A stretch of DNA of 6,996 nt from Chloroflexota bacterium (GCA_016200765.1 JACQEC010000315.1:1-6996), one strand, 5' to 3'; shown: positions 1 through 5,026, counted from the stretch's first letter. Numbers and translations: made by a program. Notes: generated by a model not told the origin, from the letters alone.

Positions 1-1
1 G

Positions 2-1018
2 CGCCGCGCGCTCGACGCGATGGCCCCATCAGAGTTTGAGCCGGAGCGGATTGAGGTCCTCCGCGAGCCGCCGCCCATCCCCGCGCCCGCCGCGCACGGG
101 CCAACCGTCCTCGCGCAGAAGTTCGCCGCTGGAAAGTTTGTGATCAGCGTAGAGGTTGACCCGCCGCGCAGTCCCGATGCGTCCTCCCTGCTGGCCGCGG
201 CGCGTCTGTTGAAGGATAATGGCGTGGACGTGCTGAATGTCGCCGACACGCCGATGGCGCGGATGCGGATGAGCGCGTGGGCGCTCTGCTCGCTGGTGCA
301 ATTACACGTGGGCTTGGAGACCGTTCTGCACTTCCCCACGCGCGGGCGCAACATCGTGCGCGTGATGGGCGACCTGCTGGCCGCGCACGCGCTGGGCGTG
401 CGCAATATTCTGGTCGTCATGGGCGACCCGGTCAGCCACGGCGACTACCCCGAAGCGACCGACCAGTCCGACATCGTGCCGTCAGGGTTGGTGCGGCTGA
501 TTAAACAGCAGTTCAACAGTGGGCTGGACGCGGCGGGCAAGTCCATCTCGCAGGCGACGCTGTTCCACGTCGGCGTGGCGCTGAATATGGGCGCGCCGAA
601 CCCGGACAAAGAGATTGCGGTGCTGAAGAAGAAGATCGAAGCCGGAGCGGACTTCGCGCTGACCCAGCCGGTCTATGAGCCGGGCGTCTGCCGCCGCTTC
701 GTCGAGCGCATCCACGAGCGGCTCGGCGCCATGCCGATCCCGATTCTGATGGGCCTCCTGCCGCTGTCGAGCACACGCCACGCCGAGTTCCTCCACAACG
801 AACTGCCCGGCTTTGCCCTGCCGGACTCGGTGCGCGAGCGCATGAGGCTGGCCGGCCCGCGCGGGCGCAGTGAAGGCATCAAACTGGCGCAGGAGTTACT
901 CCTCGAAGCGCGCGACTGTATTCAGGGCTGCTACATCATGCCCGCCTTTGAGCGCTGGCAGACCGTGATGGACGTGATGAGCGCGCTCCCACACGATGCG
1001 AGCGATGGCGCCCGGTAG
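2..1018 (+). CDS. Methylenetetrahydrofolate reductase domain, 3' part of a probable homocysteine methyltransferase/MTHFR fusion (5' end outside window)
   Basis: The protein belongs to the MTHFR family, which reduces 5,10-methylene-THF to 5-methyl-THF with FAD in the cytoplasm and supplies methyl groups for methionine synthesis. Counting from the ATG at 20, the beta-barrel begins near residue 39 with ISVEVDPPR, where E45 matches the family's catalytic Glu. PTRGRN (106-111) replaces the usual TCRDRN. VVMGDPVSHGDYPEAT (132-147) carries the flavin-site Asp (D136). TQPVYEP follows near residue 217, and the family C-terminus is intact. The frame has no stop between the left border and the ATG at 20; the codons before it read R-R-A-L-D-A, like the end of a homocysteine S-methyltransferase domain. 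The charged, Pro/Ala-rich stretch at residues 1-30 looks like an interdomain linker. I therefore read this as the C-terminal half of a YitJ-type bifunctional protein; a stand-alone start at 20 is possible but no ribosome site can be judged. It converges on the PIG-L gene. Confidence 0.88.
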   Translation, partial: RRALDAMAPSEFEPERIEVLREPPPIPAPAAHGPTVLAQKFAAGKFVISVEVDPPRSPDASSLLAAARLLKDNGVDVLNVADTPMARMRMSAWALCSLVQLHVGLETVLHFPTRGRNIVRVMGDLLAAHALGVRNILVVMGDPVSHGDYPEATDQSDIVPSGLVRLIKQQFNSGLDAAGKSISQATLFHVGVALNMGAPNPDKEIAVLKKKIEAGADFALTQPVYEPGVCRRFVERIHERLGAMPIPILMGLLPLSSTRHAEFLHNELPGFALPDSVRERMRLAGPRGRSEGIKLAQELLLEARDCIQGCYIMPAFERWQTVMDVMSALPHDASDGAR

Positions 1019-1037
1019 CGCCTCCCGCGTGCGTTGC

Positions 1038-1085
1038 GCGTTAGTGCGTTCCACGTTCACGCGCCCACGCGGAACGCGCTAACGC
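1038..1085. repeat. Palindrome A between convergent genes (15-bp arms, 18-nt loop)
   Basis: The arms are GCGTTAGTGCGTTCC at 1038-1052 and GGAACGCGCTAACGC at 1071-1085. They pair over 15 positions with one G-T wobble. An alternative outer pairing is GTGCGTT (1029-1035) with AACGCAC (1081-1087). The element fills the 60-bp gap between the MTHFR stop (1018) and the PIG-L stop, and the PIG-L TAG (1081-1079) lies inside the right arm. It could end transcription from both sides, but no T-run follows on either strand. Its reverse complement is partly alignable with palindrome B at 1923-1986, so it is more likely a dispersed repeat that may also act as a terminator. Confidence 0.75.
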
Positions 1086-1906
1086 ACGTGGGCCGCCTCT
1101 CCCTCGTGGCTTAACGTCGGCACCTCGCCCGTTTCGTGGGTCTTCTGATCCATCGCCTCGGCCTCCTTGGGCTCCCAGAAGATCATGCGGCGGTACGATT
1201 CGCTGTACTCGATGCCCGTGCCGTCGCCCTCCTGCTTGGCCCACTCGCGCATCTGCTTGTCTATCCATTGCCCATCGCCAATTTGCGAGATGTGCGCCTT
1301 CAGCGCGGCGCACTTCAGGTCTATCGTCTCGCCGATGTCCACCCACGTGTCCGGCGGCGAGCCGAAGTTGATGAACAATTCCCTGACCTTGTGCGGCTCG
1401 CAGCCCTCGTGCAATAACTCCGGAAAGATGTAGCGCGTCTCGGCAGACGGGAAAACGGCGTCGAGCGCGGCGCTGGCGACCGCGCGATGGTCGGGATGGT
1501 TGAGATAATCGTTTCCGTACCAGCGTTGCATCGGGTCACCGCACACGACCACATCCGGTTTGTGCTTGCGGATGAGCCGCGTTAGGTCGCGGCGCAGGTC
1601 GAGCGTCGGCTCCACCACGCCGTCGCGGTAGCGCAGGAAGGCGATATCCTTCGCGCCAAGTATCTTGCCGGAGTCCCAGCACTCGCGCTCGCGGCGCTCG
1701 GCTAACTCGCTCAAATTGGTATTCGGCTCGTTGGCGCCGGCGTTGCCGCTGGTCACCAGCGCAAATACCACCTCGCGTCCCTGCCGCGCCCATTGGGCAA
1801 CCGTGCCAGCCATCGAGAATTCGATGTCGTCGGGATGCGCGGCGATACAGAGAATCTTCTGCAACAGCGGGTGCAATTCGTGCGGCTGTCGGGGTTCGTA
1901 GGGCAT
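1079..1906 (-). CDS. PIG-L (LmbE-like) family zinc-dependent N-deacetylase
   Basis: The product is a 275-aa cytoplasmic protein of the PIG-L/LmbE superfamily, which removes N-acetyl groups from GlcNAc-type sugars or related conjugates such as mycothiol and bacillithiol precursors. The signature AHPDDIE lies at residues 23-29 and HPDH at 137-140; by family comparison H24, D27 and H140 are the zinc ligands and D26 the catalytic base. After the first strand comes VTSGNAG (51-57), then the conserved RRERE (71-75). The C-terminal tail after about residue 240 is polar, without recognisable motifs, and runs into palindrome A, so the last residues are repeat-derived. The ATG at 1906 follows AAGGAG with only a 3-nt gap, and no competing upstream start fits better. 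The gene lies 79 bp downstream of the UbiA-like gene on the same strand, separated by palindrome B. The substrate cannot be inferred; no thiol or glycolipid biosynthesis partners are visible. Confidence 0.9.
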   Translation of the reverse strand: MPYEPRQPHELHPLLQKILCIAAHPDDIEFSMAGTVAQWARQGREVVFALVTSGNAGANEPNTNLSELAERRERECWDSGKILGAKDIAFLRYRDGVVEPTLDLRRDLTRLIRKHKPDVVVCGDPMQRWYGNDYLNHPDHRAVASAALDAVFPSAETRYIFPELLHEGCEPHKVRELFINFGSPPDTWVDIGETIDLKCAALKAHISQIGDGQWIDKQMREWAKQEGDGTGIEYSESYRRMIFWEPKEAEAMDQKTHETGEVPTLSHEGEAAHVR

Positions 1907-1922
1907 GATCTCCTTCGATCTC

Positions 1923-1986
1923 GCGAATGGGAAAGCGTTAGCGTGTTAACGCGTGAACGCGGAACCCGTAACGCCTTCCCATTCGC
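1923..1986. repeat. Palindrome B between UbiA-like and PIG-L genes (18-bp arms, 28-nt loop)
   Basis: The left arm, 1923-1940, reads GCGAATGGGAAAGCGTTA. The right arm, 1969-1986, is its reverse complement except for one A-C mismatch (1934/1975). The right arm ends on the last base of the UbiA-like stop codon (TAG, 1988-1986), and the left arm ends 16 bp before the PIG-L ATG, just upstream of its ribosome-binding site. The loop contains GTTAACGCG and GCGTGAACG words shared with palindrome A in reverse orientation. It may terminate or attenuate between the two genes, or protect the 3' end of the upstream message; no U-tract follows on the minus strand. Confidence 0.75.
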
Positions 1987-2840
1987 TATGAGGTAAACAG
2001 ATGCCAGCCGAGCCAGAGCATGAAGCCTAGCGAGACGGCGGCGTACAATCGCATGACCATCCTAAAATTGAGCATCACCGCGCGCCGGTCGAAACGCTGT
2101 GACCAGCGGCGAATGGCAACTATTATCGCCGACACCCACGCCGCGAGCAGTGCGGCTTCCAGCCAGCCGTAGCGCGTGCCCACCAGCAGAAATGCTAGCA
2201 GTGCGCCGCACGACAACAGCGCCAGCGCGAAGCGGAAAGCGTTGCGCGGGCCTAACCAGATCGCGGCCGTGCGGTCGCCGCGGCGCGCGTCTTCGTCCAG
2301 TTGGTAGATTTCGGTGAGCGGGTAGAAGCCGGTGGTGATCAACGTCGCGGCGCTGACCGACAATAGCCCCGTCAACGAACCCGCAGACGCCACCTCGTTG
2401 CGCGCCGCCGCCCACCCGCCCAGACAGGCCAGCACGCCCTGACCCAGCGCGACGGTCAGTAGCGCCAACAGCGGCTTGCCCTTCCAGCGAATCGCCGGAT
2501 GCGAGTAGGCGACAGACAGGCTGAACATGATGGCGTAGATGGCGGCCAACGGAACGCCGACCATCAGCGCCAGCGCGAAGCCCGCCGCCTGCCACGCCAG
2601 CGAGAAGACCAGCAGGCCGGCGGGCACGGGCGGCGGCACGGCCAACCCGCCCACCGGCCCCTCGTCGCGGTCATAGAACGAATTAAACGCCGTGCCGCCG
2701 GCATAACCAAACAGATGAAAGGCGACGTAGGCTATCGCCAGCGTCCACGACGGTTTCCCGTCTGCCATCAGGTAGGCCCATAGAAAGATGGGGGACAGCA
2801 GCACCTGAAACGGCAGGCGCAGGTGAATCAGGTATGACAT
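1986..2840 (-). CDS. UbiA-family integral membrane prenyltransferase, substrate unknown
   Basis: The 284-aa protein is very hydrophobic, with about eight or nine predicted transmembrane segments, and is of typical UbiA length. The UbiA superfamily transfers prenyl groups to quinone, heme or lipid acceptors in the membrane. The first acidic motif is NSFYDRDEG (N53, D57, D59), followed by PVGGLAVPPPV. The canonical second Asp of NDxxDxxxD is replaced by Gly (61), with D59/E60 nearby. The second motif is YQLDEDARRGDRT (179-191), with D182, D184 and D189 for Mg-diphosphate binding. The DEGPxGGL...PPP pattern suggests a side branch of the family of unknown acceptor rather than UbiA, MenA or CtaB; this is from memory. 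The start is taken at the ATG at 2840, which shares its A with the TGA of the upstream DsbA-like gene; a GTG at 2843 is also possible. No Shine-Dalgarno is visible, which fits translational coupling. Confidence 0.85.
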   Translation of the reverse strand: MSYLIHLRLPFQVLLSPIFLWAYLMADGKPSWTLAIAYVAFHLFGYAGGTAFNSFYDRDEGPVGGLAVPPPVPAGLLVFSLAWQAAGFALALMVGVPLAAIYAIMFSLSVAYSHPAIRWKGKPLLALLTVALGQGVLACLGGWAAARNEVASAGSLTGLLSVSAATLITTGFYPLTEIYQLDEDARRGDRTAAIWLGPRNAFRFALALLSCGALLAFLLVGTRYGWLEAALLAAWVSAIIVAIRRWSQRFDRRAVMLNFRMVMRLYAAVSLGFMLWLGWHLFTS

Positions 2841-3583
2841 CACGGAAGGGCGTCGAGGATTTTGCGGAACTCATCAAATGAAATCGCCCCTTGCACGCGC
2901 TTGCCGTTGATGTCAAACGTCGGGCGGATGCGCACGCCGCTGGCGCGCGCGGCGGCGTACTGCGCCTCGACCTTGCTCTTGTACTTGCTCGAGGTCAGGC
3001 AGCCGGCAAAGGCATCGGCGTCAATATGCAAATCGTCTTTCGCCCAGCCCTTGAATAGCGCCGCGTCGGCCGTCCAGACGGCGTCCTGCCGCTGATAGAG
3101 GAGGCCATGCATCGCCCAGAACGCCCCTTGATCGCCCGCGCACTCCGCGGCCTGTGATGCGAACAGCGACGGCTCGCCAAAATCGAGAATGTGGCGAAAC
3201 ACCAGCTTGACACGCCCCGTCTTGACGTACGATTCCTTCAGTTTGGGCTCGGTTTCCAGCACGTGGAAACGGCAGGTGCTTCACAGAAAATCTGAATAGT
3301 CGGTGATGGTAATCGGCGCGTCGGTGCGGCCCAGCACGCGGTCGCCGTTGGGCGTGGTGGACTCCACCAGAGCCGAGGCTACGGGCGTTGGCCGGCCAGT
3401 CGCTTGAGCCGTCGGCTGGCTTGCCGCCTGCGTGGGCAGGACGGTTGCCCCCGCGCTCGGCGTTGGACTGGCCGGCGCGCGAACCGTTGCGGTGGGTGGC
3501 GCGGTGGCGGTCGGCGCTTCCGGCGCGCTCTGCGCCCCGCAGGCCGTCACCATCAAGATCAGCAGCCATAAGGATTTACGCAT
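2840..3583 (-). CDS. Candidate selenoprotein: membrane-anchored DsbA-like thiol oxidoreductase (UxxC), with in-frame UGA at codon 101
   Basis: One 247-codon frame is interrupted only by TGA at 3283-3281 (codon 101). Residues 1-14 are a lipoprotein signal with lipobox VTAC (C15), predicting an outward-facing lipid anchor. Residues about 20-70 are a Pro/Thr/Ala-rich linker. The thioredoxin fold starts with GRTDAPITITDYSDFL (85-100), then UGA-S-T-C-R-F-H (101-107). The rest is DsbA-like (thioredoxin_4 type): KLKESYVKTGRVKLVFRHI, AAECAGDQGAFWAMH, and the cis-Pro loop RPTF (P221) before NGKRVQGA. Homologues have CxxC at 101-104, so UGA replaces the first, nucleophilic Cys. Homology continues in the same frame on both sides, so no frameshift is needed. 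Standard calling gives two fragments, 3583-3281 and a GTG-started 3262-2840. The ATG follows AGGAG with a 6-nt gap. The most likely reading is selenocysteine; a Cys-to-stop point mutation or sequencing error is the alternative. The likely role is thiol-disulfide exchange on extracytoplasmic proteins. Confidence 0.78.
3252..3283 (-). promoter_or_regulatory. Putative bacterial SECIS element with its UGA codon
   Basis: On the minus strand, UGA (3283-3281) is followed by ten nucleotides and then GUUUCCA (3270-3264), loop CGUGC (3263-3259) and UGGAAAC (3258-3252). The 7-bp stem is perfect. The apical loop begins 17 nt after the UGA and has G at its second position followed by U. From memory, bacterial SECIS models require a stem of at least about 4 bp, a small loop with G in one of its first two positions, and 16-37 nt between UGA and loop; all are met. 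In E. coli fdhF the loop also starts 17 nt after UGA. The bulged U of the E. coli stem is not evident. SelB binding is inferred, not shown. Confidence 0.7.
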
Positions 3584-3586
3584 TAA

Positions 3587-3612
3587 CCTCTCCTCTCTCC
3601 TCTCTCCTCTCC
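3587..3612 (-). repeat. Purine-rich heptad repeat in the leader, includes the ribosome-binding site
   Basis: On the plus strand this is a pure CT tract built on the heptad TCTCTCC (two exact units, 3594-3600 and 3601-3607, with partial units at each side). On the minus strand it reads as repeated GGAGAG/AGGAG words directly ahead of the DsbA-like ATG. It gives several overlapping Shine-Dalgarno matches, the best placed being AGGAG six nucleotides from the ATG. Confidence 0.7.
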
Positions 3613-3626
3613 ATCAATGCACACGG

Positions 3627-3654
3627 ATTCTACCACCGGACGCGCACGGCACAA
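3627..3654 (-). promoter_or_regulatory. Putative promoter of the DsbA-like/UbiA/PIG-L unit
   Basis: On the minus strand, TAGAAT (3632-3627) is preceded by TGG, giving an extended -10 of the TGnTAnAAT type. A weak -35, TTGTGC (3654-3649), lies 16 nt upstream. Transcription would start near 3620, leaving a leader of about 37 nt that contains the purine heptads. The call rests on consensus match only. Confidence 0.5.
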
Positions 3655-3688
3655 AGGCGCACATACAGGGGCATACGGCTGCTGCAAT

Positions 3689-3707
3689 GTAGGGGTAGGG
3701 CTTGCCC
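3689..3707. repeat. Partial second copy of the GTAGGGGCAGGGCTTGCCC repeat
   Basis: This 19-nt stretch matches 3743-3761 at 18 of 19 positions (T for C at 3696). It is a direct repeat of the left part of the palindrome downstream; the closing arm has been lost or was never present, and the neighbouring sequence instead forms a small GCATC/GATGC hairpin. Confidence 0.7.
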
Positions 3708-3742
3708 GCATCTTGATGCGTCCTGTGTTTTTGCGCCCTTGC

Positions 3743-3767
3743 GTAGGGGCAGGGCTTGCCCCTGCCC
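3743..3767. repeat. GTAGGGGCAGGGCTTGCCC-type palindromic repeat (full copy)
   Basis: GGGCAGGG (3747-3754) and CCCTGCCC (3760-3767) form a perfect 8-bp stem with loop CTTGC. A partial copy, GTAGGGGTAGGGCTTGCCC, lies 54 bp upstream at 3689-3707 with one internal C-to-T difference and no closing arm. I recognise this as a type of word dispersed in intergenic DNA of some bacteria, but cannot confirm its copy number in this genome. Confidence 0.7.
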
Positions 3768-3800
3768 GCTTGCTCCTATCCCCACGCACGCCCGCACCAT

Positions 3801-3819
3801 GGCGGGTGTAAGACCCGCC
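3801..3819. repeat. Short hairpin GGCGGGT-GTAAG-ACCCGCC
   Basis: A perfect 7-bp stem (3801-3807 with 3813-3819) encloses the 5-nt loop GTAAG. It is followed on the plus strand by CTTACTCTGC, not a T-run, so a terminator role is doubtful, and no gene ends nearby. It resembles other dispersed short palindromes in this gap. Confidence 0.6.
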
Positions 3820-3907
3820 TTACTCTGCAACAGCCGTGTACAGGGTCAGAGCATCTTTGTCGGATTGGCTGGCGATTCATTGATGTTGGGTTACGCCGTC
3901 GCCCTCT

Positions 3908-3980
3908 GTCATCGCGAGCGAAGCGAAGCAATCCCCACGCCGCAAACCAAGGTTGCTTCGCGCACAACGCTCTCAATGAC
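3908..3980. repeat. GTCATyGCGAGCGAAGCGAAGCAAtc-type palindromic element, about 73 bp
   Basis: The left arm starts GTCATCGCGAGCGAAGCGAA (3908-3927) and continues to CAATCCCC. The right arm (3951-3980) begins GGTTGCTTCGCGC and ends CTCTCAATGAC. Reverse-complemented, it matches the left arm with a 3-nt indel and a few mismatches. The centre (3937-3950) is unpaired. This looks like a widely scattered non-coding palindromic family with ends GTCATTGCGAGCG and GCTTCGC cores. There is no transposase and no evident target-site duplication. Confidence 0.75.
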
Positions 3981-3998
3981 CCACCACGTAACATCAAC

Positions 3999-4027
3999 TT
4001 GCGTTGCGCCCGCCACCACGCTAAAAT
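3999..4027 (+). promoter_or_regulatory. Putative promoter of the ADP-ribosylglycohydrolase gene (leaderless or nearly so)
   Basis: TTGCGT (3999-4004) and TAAAAT (4022-4027) are separated by the optimal 17 nt. The expected transcription start, about seven nucleotides past the -10, falls at 4033-4036, only a few bases before the ATG at 4039. With no Shine-Dalgarno there, the message is probably leaderless or close to it. Confidence 0.6.
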
Positions 4028-4038
4028 CCAAGCACCCT

Positions 4039-4974
4039 ATGCGCCCCATCGAACGCTTCCGCGGCAGTCTGCTTGGACTCGCCACCGGTGACGCCGTCGG
4101 CACGACACTCGAATTTAAGCCGCCCGGCACCTTTACGCCGGTCAGCGATATGACCGGCGGCGGCCCATTCGGCCTCGCGCCCGGCCAGTGGACCGACGAT
4201 ACTTCAATGGCGCTCTGTCTGGCCGAGAGCCTGATCGAGCGGCGCGGCTTCGACCCGATTGACCAACTCGAACGCTATGTGCGATGGTGGCGCGACGGCC
4301 ACTTGAGCAGTACCGGCCTTTGCTTTGACATCGGCGGGACGACTCAGCAGGGCCTCTCGCGCTTTGAACGGACACGCGAACCCTTTAGCGGCCCTACAGA
4401 CCCGAACGCCGGGGGCAACGGCTCCATTATGCGGCTCGCGCCGGTGGCGTTGTTTTACTCCCAACACCCTGCCGAACTGATGACCCGCGCCGGTGACAGT
4501 TCGCGCACCACGCACGGCGCACGCACGGCGATAGATGCCTGCCGCTATTTCGCCGCGCTCATCGCGGGCGCGGCCAACGGCGTGCCGAAGGAGCAGTTGC
4601 TCGCCGACCGCTACTCGCCCATCGCGGGCTACTGGTCTGTTGAACAGACGCATCCCCTCACACCCGAAATTGATGAGATCGCCGCCGGATCGTTCAAGCG
4701 CCGCAGCCCGCCGCAGATCAAAGGCGCGGGGTACGTGGTTCGATCCTTGGAGGCCGCGCTGTGGGCGTTCTATCACAGTGAGTCTTTTCGCGAGGGCTGC
4801 CTGCTTGCGGTCAATCTCGGCGACGACGCCGACACGACCGGCGCGGTCTATGGCCAACTGGCCGGCGCGTTCTACGGCGAGCAAGCCATCCCGTTGCCGT
4901 GGCGCGAGAAACTGGCTCTGCGCTCACTGATTGAGTCGTGCGCAGAAAAACTGTGCGCGCTGGCAATACCCTGA
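4039..4974 (+). CDS. ADP-ribosylglycohydrolase family protein (DraG/ARH-like)
   Basis: The 311-aa protein is an all-helical DraG/ARH fold enzyme. The family hydrolyses ADP-ribose from modified amino acids or related ADP-ribosyl conjugates, using two Mg ions, in the cytoplasm. It starts with the family motif RFRGSLLGLATGDAVG (6-21). Metal ligands are in WTDDTSMAL (51-59: T52, D53, D54) and in GDDADTTGAVYGQLAGAFYG (261-280). GGNGSIMRLAPVAL (125-138) and TTHG (157-160) are the usual substrate-side motifs. All key residues are present and the length is normal. The start at 4039 is chosen because the family N-terminus begins there, although the frame stays open to 3388. A TAAAAT box lies 11 bp upstream and no ribosome-binding site is seen. 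No ADP-ribosyltransferase is visible nearby, so the target is unknown. Confidence 0.92.
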   Translation: MRPIERFRGSLLGLATGDAVGTTLEFKPPGTFTPVSDMTGGGPFGLAPGQWTDDTSMALCLAESLIERRGFDPIDQLERYVRWWRDGHLSSTGLCFDIGGTTQQGLSRFERTREPFSGPTDPNAGGNGSIMRLAPVALFYSQHPAELMTRAGDSSRTTHGARTAIDACRYFAALIAGAANGVPKEQLLADRYSPIAGYWSVEQTHPLTPEIDEIAAGSFKRRSPPQIKGAGYVVRSLEAALWAFYHSESFREGCLLAVNLGDDADTTGAVYGQLAGAFYGEQAIPLPWREKLALRSLIESCAEKLCALAIP

Positions 4975-5026
4975 CAAGTCACTCCCCGCCGTGAACCCTC
5001 GATAGCACGCCTGCCCCGCCCGACCT

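Larger units (their letters stand above)
3584..4038. other. 455-bp divergent intergenic region without genes
   Basis: No convincing gene lies between the two divergent coding regions. The region holds the leader and promoter of the minus-strand unit at its left end, several palindromic repeat elements in the middle (3689-3707, 3743-3767, 3801-3819, 3908-3980; see separate entries), a small GCATC-TT-GATGC hairpin at 3708-3719, and the promoter of the ADP-ribosylglycohydrolase at its right end. Open frames that cross it have no family resemblance and are repeat translations. Confidence 0.8.

Noticed and set aside
2802..2842. A second SECIS-like hairpin after the terminal UGA at 2842 (CACCTG/CAGGTG, 12-nt loop).
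   Set aside because: The stem is only 6 bp, the protein family ends there, and another in-frame UGA follows four codons later, so it is a normal stop.
2840..3262. Independent 140-aa DsbA-like gene starting with GTG at 3262.
   Set aside because: It would lack the first beta strand and the whole CxxC active site, no Shine-Dalgarno precedes the GTG, and homology continues upstream in the same frame through the UGA.
3281..3283. Genome-wide reassignment of UGA to an amino acid.
   Set aside because: UGA ends the ADP-ribosylglycohydrolase gene (4972-4974), dapF (5941-5943) and the DsbA-like gene itself (2842-2840) at the family-expected positions.
3240..3300. A frameshift joining the two DsbA-like fragments.
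   Set aside because: Both fragments are in the same frame and the residues between them (S-T-C-R-F-H) fit the family, so a single UGA explains everything.
3743..3767. Rho-independent terminator.
   Set aside because: The stem is GC-rich but has no T-run, and it lies between two divergent starts where no gene ends.
3908..3980. CRISPR repeat or insertion sequence.
   Set aside because: There is one imperfect palindrome with no spacers, no repeat array, no transposase and no clear target duplication.
3388..4038. Long N-terminal extension of the ADP-ribosylglycohydrolase frame back to 3388.
   Set aside because: It runs antisense to the DsbA-like lipoprotein gene and then through palindromic repeats, has no family resemblance, and the canonical ARH N-terminus begins at 4039 just after a -10 box.
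4204..4884. A 226-aa antisense frame opposite the ADP-ribosylglycohydrolase.
   Set aside because: It is a GC-driven shadow with Arg/Ala-rich composition and no recognisable domain, opposite a gene with all family motifs.
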